NCBI GenBank assembly: GCA_029204225.1
Contig: CM055108.1
Span: 21,211,644 to 21,275,643 of the forward strand
DNA: 64,000 nt
Direction: 5' to 3'
Source: Diphasiastrum complanatum
Lineage: Eukaryota > Streptophyta > Lycopodiopsida > Lycopodiales > Lycopodiaceae
Positions within the stretch are counted from its first letter, which is position 1, and every line of letters starts with the position of its first letter. The position numbers and the translations under genes are program-made. Of this stretch, positions 57,719 to 64,000 are shown in pieces. The notes below the pieces were generated by a model. The model was not told where the DNA came from. It was given only the letters and a program-made list of their open reading frames with translations, and searched no databases.

Positions 57719-59499
57719 CTATAGTAATTGGCATGCCCCATAAAGGTATAGACATCACGCACTGTTTTGGACAAGGTCATCTCAATTATTACTTTTATCT
57801 TATCTGGATCAGTGGCAATTCCGTATTGCGATATGATATGTCCTAGCACGATGCCATGAGTTACCCATATTTGGCATTTGGCTGGGTTAAGGGAAATGCC
57901 ATATCTTTGACATTGTTGCAAAACTCGTTCCAGGCGATTTAAGTGATACAAGGCATGTTGCATAACCCTCTGGAAGGTGCTTGGTGCATTACACAACCTA
58001 AATGGCATTACGCGAAAAGCATAAGTCCCCCATGCGGTTGCAAAGGCAGTTTTATGCTGGTCTTCAGGTGCTATTTGCACTTGGTTATACCCACTAAATC
58101 CGTCGAGGAAACTATAGGCCTCTTCTCCTGCTCTTCGTTCGAGCACTCCTTCGGTAAGGGGCAGGGGAAAGTGGTCCTTCTTTGTGATTGCGTTAAGTTT
58201 TTTAAGGTCTACACAAATGCGCAGTTTCCCGTTCTTTTTAGGTACAATCACAATTGGGGATACCCAGTCGGTATGCTCAATCTCATATATGAATCCAGCT
58301 TCTAGTAACTTTTCCAACTCTTGTTGAATTAGTTCGGAGTAATGGGGGTTGCAGCGATAAGGTCGACTCACTTTCGGTTCGGCACCATCGACTAACGGAA
58401 TGGTGTGCTGCACTACTTCAGGTGGTATTCCCCTCAGATCCTTGTAGGACCATACAAAACAATCGCGGTATTCTCGTAGGAGGTCTCTTAGATCGGATAG
58501 CTCTTCAGTAGTAAGTTGTTCACCTACATAGACTATCTTTTCTCCTTCTCTAGGATCGGCTAGATCTAGAGGTTGGACTTTTGCAAGATCCTCATACGAA
58601 CAAGAATTTTTAGGTGCGTCATTCGAGTTGGGTTCCCGCTGGGCTTGGGGCATAGCAACGATCACATCATCTAAGGTATAGTCTCGAAAGTACGCTGGTA
58701 CATCGTGCAAAGGCTCAGCCGTCGATTTTGAATCATGTCTTAGTTCCTGATTTCGGGATGGAGAAGTGGATGTTGTCGAGACTCTTTTTGAGACCTTAGA
58801 TGCAGTGTCTATCGGTTGAATTTTGGTATTCATGAGCTGTGGACGATCACAACCCATCTTAGCTTTTCCCTTTAGATTAGCAGATATTTTGGAAGTTGGT
58901 TTCTTCACTGCCACCGTATTGACAGAGCACGAGCAGATAGGAGGGTTTGAGGGAAAAACTGTCTTCTCAAGGGGGTCCCACAACGTGATGTCCACACTAG
59001 TTATGGCTTCATCTACTAGATTGTCCCATTGGCTTATCTTGACCCGGTATTGATATACACTTGTGGGGCAAGGCTCTTTAGAGACCTTAGCCAGGGATGG
59101 GATTTTAGGGACATCTTCTGGTAGTTGTCTTTCTCCATAACGGTGGGGATCAAAGTAAGATAATGCTTGTTTGTCAGAATATCCCACATCATCTTCCAAG
59201 GTGATTACTGAGCACCAAGGAAGAAATGCTTCTTCACAGGGTTCTGGGGGTGGTTCTAATGGAAGCCACGATAGTTCGATCATGTTTACCCTGATTTCAA
59301 TCTCATCATCAAGGGTGGCAGGCTTTTGGTTTGCAGGTTTTGACTCTTTATTGGCTTCTAGGAGTAGGGAGATGGATCCTTTTACAGAGCTCATACAATC
59401 GACTGTAGCTAGAGCATTAATCCAATTGATGATATCAGTATCAGAGTCTTGATGGATTCCCAATGGCTTGTAGCACTTCTTTAGATTTCGATCGATCAT
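57637..59499 (-). pseudogene. pol: Gypsy reverse transcriptase without its active-site box, G2
   Basis: A 620-codon open frame. The first ~260 residues are the protease-RT linker (INWINALATVDCMSSVKGSI). Reverse transcriptase follows: LRDLLREYRDCFVWSYKDLR, LLEAGFIYEIEHTDWVSPIV, LRICVDLKKLNAITKKDHFP, SFLDGFSGYNQVQIAPEDQH, LCNAPSTFQRVMQHA and then directly YHLNRLERVLQQCQ, and later PAKCQIWVTHGIVLGHIIS. In G1 22 more residues, including the box FLDD, stand between QHA and YHLNRL. The deletion (66 bp at about 57957) is in frame, so the long frame remains open although the two catalytic Asp residues are gone. It cannot be an active polymerase. Confidence 0.92.
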
Positions 59500-59696
59500 G
59501 TGATTGGTAGTGGACGAAGTCGTTTCTTCTAACGGGCTCGTAGGCTTAATGGTCTAGGTATTTGGATCGACTCTCACGGTTCAATCCCGATTCTCCAATG
59601 TGATACGATCTGTACCCCAGTCATGGCGTACTTTGGCTAACTTTAGCCAGGGTCTTCCTGACAAAAGTCGATAAGATGAGGTTGTTTTCGGAAGAT

Positions 59697-60002
59697 CTAA
59701 GACTGTGAAGTTAATAAGCGAAGGTCAGCGACCTTCACATGTACATTCTCAACAATTCCCATGGGTTTGACACAGCTCTGATTAGCAAGTTTTATAGAAA
59801 AACCTGTGGGCTTTAAGGCACTCAGCCCCCACTCTCGATATATGTGTGATGATATGATGTTTACACCTGAACCACCATCAATAACAACAGCTACTGAAGG
59901 GAGGTTCTTGTGCTGAACAGGTAGGGTAAGATTACTTTTCTCATTTTCCCAAGTAGCACCAATGGCCATTACAAACTGGTCATCATCACTCTCTCTAGTC
60001 AT
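59697..60002 (-). pseudogene. pol: Gypsy aspartic protease, G2
   Basis: QFVMAIGATWENEKSNLTLP, active site VAVVIDGGSGVNIISS, YREWGLSALKPTGFSIKLAN, VENVHVKVADLR. Same DGG active site as in G1. The frame shifts at about 59715, separating it from the reverse transcriptase frame. Confidence 0.87.
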
Positions 60003-60035
60003 GGAAAGTCTTGTAGGTGTATTTTTATCTCCTAA

Positions 60036-61090
60036 CTAGACAGTTAAGGCTTGAACATCACTTAAGGGCAGGGTGACATGACTGGACAATAAACCAGTTA
60101 AGGCTTCAGTCCCACTCCCTTCTGGTTCTAGGGAGGCGAAGGGTTCTTCATCAAACTCAGGTTGGATAAGCCCTTCTTGGTCCATGGTTGAGGTAGGAGC
60201 ATTCACAACTTTGTTCGAGTGTACAGGCGAATCCACAGGTTCTATTGGCCGATTGAGATCACCAATAGGGGCCTTAGCTTGCTCCTCTTGGATCCACTTT
60301 TTTACCTTTTCTTTTTGTGGGCTGGGATACTCTCATTGTCCAGTGGATTTAGTGTAGTGGCTTATAGTATGGGGTTGACTATGTTCGTCGTTCAAAATTC
60401 TCTCTACCACTGGGGACTCTTTCAAGTGTTGGGCTCGTGTCTGAACGTGGACAGGGGCTTCTAGTTTTGTGGATTTCACTCTCCTATCATGTACAATAGT
60501 TGCAAGGTTCACAGGTGCGTCAACTTGCGGCTCTACTGGTCGGGATGGGCAATCTTTGTAGCAATGGCCATGGCCACATTCCCTACAGATAGGTGTGTAG
60601 GTGCCTTTATATGGGCACTCGGCGATGCGATGGTTCTCTCCACAGCCATAAAATCGGATAGGTGCTATATTTCCATAGAGACGTTGTTGTGTGGTAAATA
60701 AAGGATAAATAGAAGCTTCAGTTCCATCTGAGTAAAACAGGGGAACCCTTGATCCTCATGCATATAGACATTCTCAAGGCTGAACTCTAGCTGAGGTTGA
60801 GGATCATGACTTGTGGTAGCAAGGTTTGTTGGGATGATTTGGTGGTTCATCTGAGGCCCAAGCTGTCGCACTACTAAGGTTGGTGTTGCGTTATTCAGTC
60901 CAGGTAGTGCTAAGCGTTGATGGGGTGCTTGTTGGAATGTGGGCCTTTGGTAACTCGTAATTTGGGGACCCTGTTGTTGCATCCTCCACTGGTATTGTCA
61001 TGCAATGGCTTGTATTCTTGGATTGTAGATACAAGTAGATGTATCATGATTGTTGGTGTTGCAAAAGATGCAAAACCTTTGGGCTATCTA
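60036..61090 (-). pseudogene. gag: Gag C-terminus with zinc knuckles, G2
   Basis: Near 60550-60660: FYGCGENHRIAEC, where the first Cys of the knuckle is Phe (G1 keeps Cys), and CRECGHGHCYKDC, a second intact knuckle that G1 lacks. Upstream a Gln- and Pro-rich linker (60665-60982). Downstream an acidic linker (EFDEEPFASLEPEGSGTEAL) leads to protease. Site of the element S insertion in the G1 homologue. Confidence 0.8.
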
Positions 61091-62000
61091 TGTATTCTGT
61101 GGACATTCGTTTGTCGTGTGATTTTGTTGACATGTGGGACACCAAACATTATCATGCTTGGGAAATTGGTTGACAATAGGCCCTTGTGGTGTGGTATTTT
61201 TCAATTTATGTTCAAAATCTTTGGATATCTTATCCATTAGTGCCTGGTGGGTTTTATTCATGGTTTCAAGCTGCTGTAACAACAATTGTGTGGCAACATC
61301 GGCAGAGGATCCTTCACCTTGAGATCTATGGCTTCGGTCAGAGACAATGGCTCGAGAACGTCGGGATTCGTATTCTTCATCGGAGCCTTCATCCTCTTCG
61401 CGGATGGCATCATCCATAGCATCACATAAGGTAGCATAGGATTTTGGAGGTCTAAGTTCACGTCGGATAGATTTCGAGAGGCCAGCCATGAACCATATGA
61501 GCACGGCCTGATTAGGTGCTAAGTGGGCAGGGCATTCAGTCTTAAGACGCTTGAGTCATTCGATGTAATCGCGTACCCTCTCATCCTTTCTCATTTTGAT
61601 CTTATTAGGCAATAAAAATGGGCTTTCAAGAAACATGTATGATTTGAACCTCTTAATGAAGGAGTCCTTGAGTGATTCTCACTCATTTTGTTCGTGACAC
61701 TCAAGGTTAAAATACCACTCGCGAATGGCATCAGTGAGGGTCATACTAAAGAGTCGGAGTTTTTCTTCCGAAGTTGTCTCTCCATAGACTTCACATGCTT
61801 CCTCATAAATCTGAAGGTAGTGTGCTGGGTCGGTAGTACCATCATATCGTGGTAGATCGAGTCTAGGATCTCGTCGATTATGTGGAATGGCTCCTGCTAA
61901 TGGTACAGCAAAGGCTAACGGGTTGGGGATCCTTTGGGCTCCTGGTGCCTCAAGTGCTATTGGATTCTCTTGAGGTTGGTTTGGATTATTGGTAGCCATG
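61088..62000 (-). pseudogene. gag: Gypsy Gag N-terminal and central part, G2
   Basis: ATG near 61999: NPNQPQENPIALEAPGAQRI, RYDGTTDPAHYLQIYEEACE, LRLFSMTLTDAIREWYFNLE, then a frameshift, SKSIRRELRPPKSYATLCDA, MDDAIREEDEGSDEEYESRR and finally CPTCQQNHTTNEC, another Cys-His cluster. Retrotransposon Gag family. It keeps the Arg codon that is a stop in G1, but has its own frameshift near 61680. Confidence 0.88.
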
Positions 62001-62039
62001 TCGAACTGCTCTTGGAAATTCTGGGGTTGGGGATGGCTA

Positions 62040-62700
62040 GTTGATGGTTCCTAGTCTCCAAGTGAACTTCCTCCCTCTCTTGAGATCCTAGATTTAGTCT
62101 TTCGACCTGATCTTAGTTGCATTCAAACAAAAGATCTTGTCTAAGTTCGCAGCTAAGAAAAATATCTTGTTTGCGGATTCAAGAATTCAAACTCTGGGAA
62201 TGTGAGATTGGAAATGTTCGAATGTAAGGTTTGGAATATGGAATTGGGGAATGAGATCTGGGGAGGTGGAACTGGGGATTCTAGGATATTTGAGATCCCA
62301 GAATTTGGGTGCTGGAATTTGGGGAATGCAAATCTGGGATTTGTAACAACTCTCAAGACATGTGGATTTGGGGATTGTCGGAGAATGAATGAGGGAAGCA
62401 AATCTAGGGATTTAAGATGGGAATGGGAAACGTGAATATGGGAATTTGGAGAATTGGGGATTGTAGATTTGGGATTCACAAAAGGTCTTGCAAATTTGGG
62501 ATCCCAAAATGGGAAGGCAATTCTAGCAATGTAGCTGGGTGAGAACAAAAAGTGTGATGGTTGGAGATAGGATGAGATTTTTTGATCTCCTCTTTAGCCA
62601 ATGATAAAGGGTGGATGGATGTAGGTTATACCCAAGGGGGGAGTCAAGATATCAAATTTTGGAGTCCTGGGGTGATTTTGGGTAGAAAGCTAGGAGTGAA
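62040..62700 (-). other. 5' leader region of G2, GGGATT-rich
   Basis: Between Gag and the tandem repeats. Plus strand 62190-62530 is rich in GGGAATG, GGGGATT and GGGATTTG phrases. The primer-binding site could not be identified with confidence. No coding sequence is supported, although a minus frame at 62153-62548 is open by low complexity. Confidence 0.5.
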
Positions 62701-63540
62701 AAAAGTCCAAATCTATGGATCCTTTGGGAGGTATGGCTCGCCCTTCTAGAGATGTCAACACATGTATTAGATCTCTCAGACTAAAAGAGGCGAGTCAAAA
62801 TATCCAAAATTGAAGCCTGTAGGCCAAAAATAGTAAATTTTGGATTTTCTCTGGTTCTGGCCAATCCTATGGGTATCTTGGTTCTCCTGACTCAAATTAG
62901 CTTTTTCACAAGTAGAGGATGCCATCTGCAAATAGACGAACCAAGACCTTGAGGGAACAATGAGATTATGACACTCACAAAAAGTCTCTCAGATTGGGGA
63001 TCCCAAAAAGTGCAAAAATCAGGATTTTCACATTTTTCAATGCAACATGATGGGTGCTTGGGCTCTTGGTTCGCCCTATGGATAGTGTATTAAACTCAAT
63101 GAGATCTATCAATGGTTAAAGAGGCGAACCAACATATCCAAAAATGAAGAATTTAGGCCAAAAATAGTAAATATTGGATTTTTTCTTTAGGTGTCTTGGC
63201 TCTCTTGACTCAAATTAAGCTCTTCTTGGGTGGGTAATGCAACCTGCAAATAGGCAAACCAAGACCTTGAGAGAGTAGTGAGATATGACACTTTGGGATT
63301 GTAGAAATCTTGAATCCCAGTTAATAGGCTGTTTGGGATCCCAGAAAGTGTAAAAATCAAGATTTTCACACTTTTCAATGTAAACTAGTGGGTACTTGGA
63401 CTCTTGGCTCGCCCTCTGGATAGTGTACTAAACTCAATGAGATCTATCAATGGTGAAGGAGGCGAGCCAACATATTACAAATCGAAGCTTTTAGGCCAAA
63501 AATAATAAATTTTGGATTTTCTCTATTTCTGGCCAATCCT
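62700..63540 (-). repeat. Tandem repeats of ~335 bp in the G2 5' region
   Basis: The phrase TTTTGGATTTTCTCT or a close variant recurs at 62841, 63175 and 63513, giving spacings of 334 and 338. Within each unit the order is the same: GACTCAAATTAGCT, AACCAAGACCTTGAG, GATCCCAAAAAGTG, AACTCAATGAGATCTATCAA, GAGGCGAACCAACATAT. Two full units and a partial third at the left are present. Tandem repeats in untranslated parts are known from large plant Ty3 elements of the Tat group. Confidence 0.85.
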
Positions 63541-63763
63541 AATGGCACCACAAGTTGGACTTATGCACGCAGGGTGCCATACTTGGGGCCTAATGCAACT
63601 TATCTATTGACGGCTCTTCAAGATGGGATTATACACGCAGGATGCCATACTTGGGCCATTAATTATGCAAAATTGATATTTACATTAGCTTCATCCCTGT
63701 AACATACTACTTTCCTGAGTTCTCCCAAGCTCCATTGAAATGCCCCTTGGGCCTTGTATTCCG
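63541..63763 (-). repeat. LTR fragment at the right end of G2
   Basis: 223 bp nearly identical to 51430-51651, ending ATTCCG followed by GCCCC. It marks the right border of G2 against copia integrase. The rest of a 5' LTR is not recognisable; the tandem repeats begin directly at 63540. Confidence 0.75.
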
Positions 63764-63768
63764 GCCCC

Positions 63769-64000
63769 GCCAGATTTTAAAGATAGAAGATATAACCAAG
63801 TGTATCTTGTGTGATCATTAATAAATGTCACAAAACAAGAGGCTCCTTCCTTGCTTGTGCTTGATGAGAAGTGCACATCCGAGTGTATCAACTCCAAAGG
63901 ATGTGTAGTCTTGATGGAAGATCTTGCATATGGCTTCTTATGTGATATGGCAATAGCACATGCCTTACATGGCTTGATCTCCTTGGATAGAGACTTTGGC
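63769..64000 (-). pseudogene. pol: Copia integrase N-terminal part, host of G2
   Basis: Minus strand: KSLSKEIKPCKACAIAISHK (cysteine half of the pre-integrase zinc site), LELIHSDVHFSSSTSKEGAS with the first catalytic Asp, FVTFINDHTRYTWLYLLSLK, then gypsy sequence. The next part of the same protein is at 50549-50760. The element continues beyond the window edge. Confidence 0.88.

Noticed and set aside
62153..62548. 131-codon minus frame in the G2 leader
   Set aside because: It results from GGGATT-type low-complexity sequence; no homologous frame is seen in G1.

Overview
The window looks like plant nuclear DNA from a large, repeat-rich genome. Evidence: Ty1/copia and Ty3/gypsy elements of plant type, copia primer-binding sites complementary to initiator methionine tRNA (TGGTATCAGAGC), canonical GT-AG introns, and long AT-rich non-coding stretches. 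No intact host gene is visible. The only coding matter that is not a retroelement is a small family of intron-containing relatives of bacterial beta-class DNA methyltransferases. Proteins of that kind have been reported from seed-free land plants such as Marchantia, so a fern, lycophyte or bryophyte would fit; this is inference, and the species cannot be named from the sequence.

Layout. 1-10.4 kb: nested copia elements. Element A (minus; gag plus a 1.2 kb LTR) and element 1 (plus) both sit in an older copia reverse transcriptase; element 1 is itself split by element 3 (5227-9089, 5-bp target duplication AAAGA). 10.9-12.65 kb: methyltransferase-like copy 1. 12.7-15.9 kb: no gene seen. 15.96-26.85 kb: gypsy element G1 (minus), reduced by several internal deletions and interrupted by a non-coding LTR element S (21200-25584, target duplication CTGAG). 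26.85-27.14 kb: two exons of methyltransferase copy 2, abutting G1. 27.1-30.4 kb: no gene, one CpG-dense repeat cluster. 30.4-31.94 kb: methyltransferase copy 3 (minus). 32.0-40.6 kb: a long hairpin, two related copia gag remnants and a 5.6 kb non-coding LTR element U (34221-39815, target duplication ATAGT). 40.7-41.86 kb: heptamer minisatellite with long CT runs. 41.86-43.3 kb: a second copy of the element 1 family. 43.3-50.8 kb: copia LTR fragments of the A family in both orientations, best explained by a 1.3 kb inversion. 50.87-63.76 kb: the longer gypsy element G2 (minus), lying inside a copia integrase that continues to the window end.

G1 and G2 belong to one family with the order gag, protease, reverse transcriptase, RNase H, integrase, then a long extra reading frame of about 987 codons before the 3' LTR. 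Neither copy is competent. G1 keeps the reverse transcriptase active-site box but lost RNase H and the integrase core; G2 keeps those (damaged) but has an in-frame deletion of the active-site box.

The most notable material is the methyltransferase family. Three copies share one splice structure; two preserve the catalytic domain, in beta-class order with an unusual Asp-Ile-Pro-Tyr motif. All carry lesions here, so the window shows remnants of a family whose intact members, if any, lie elsewhere.
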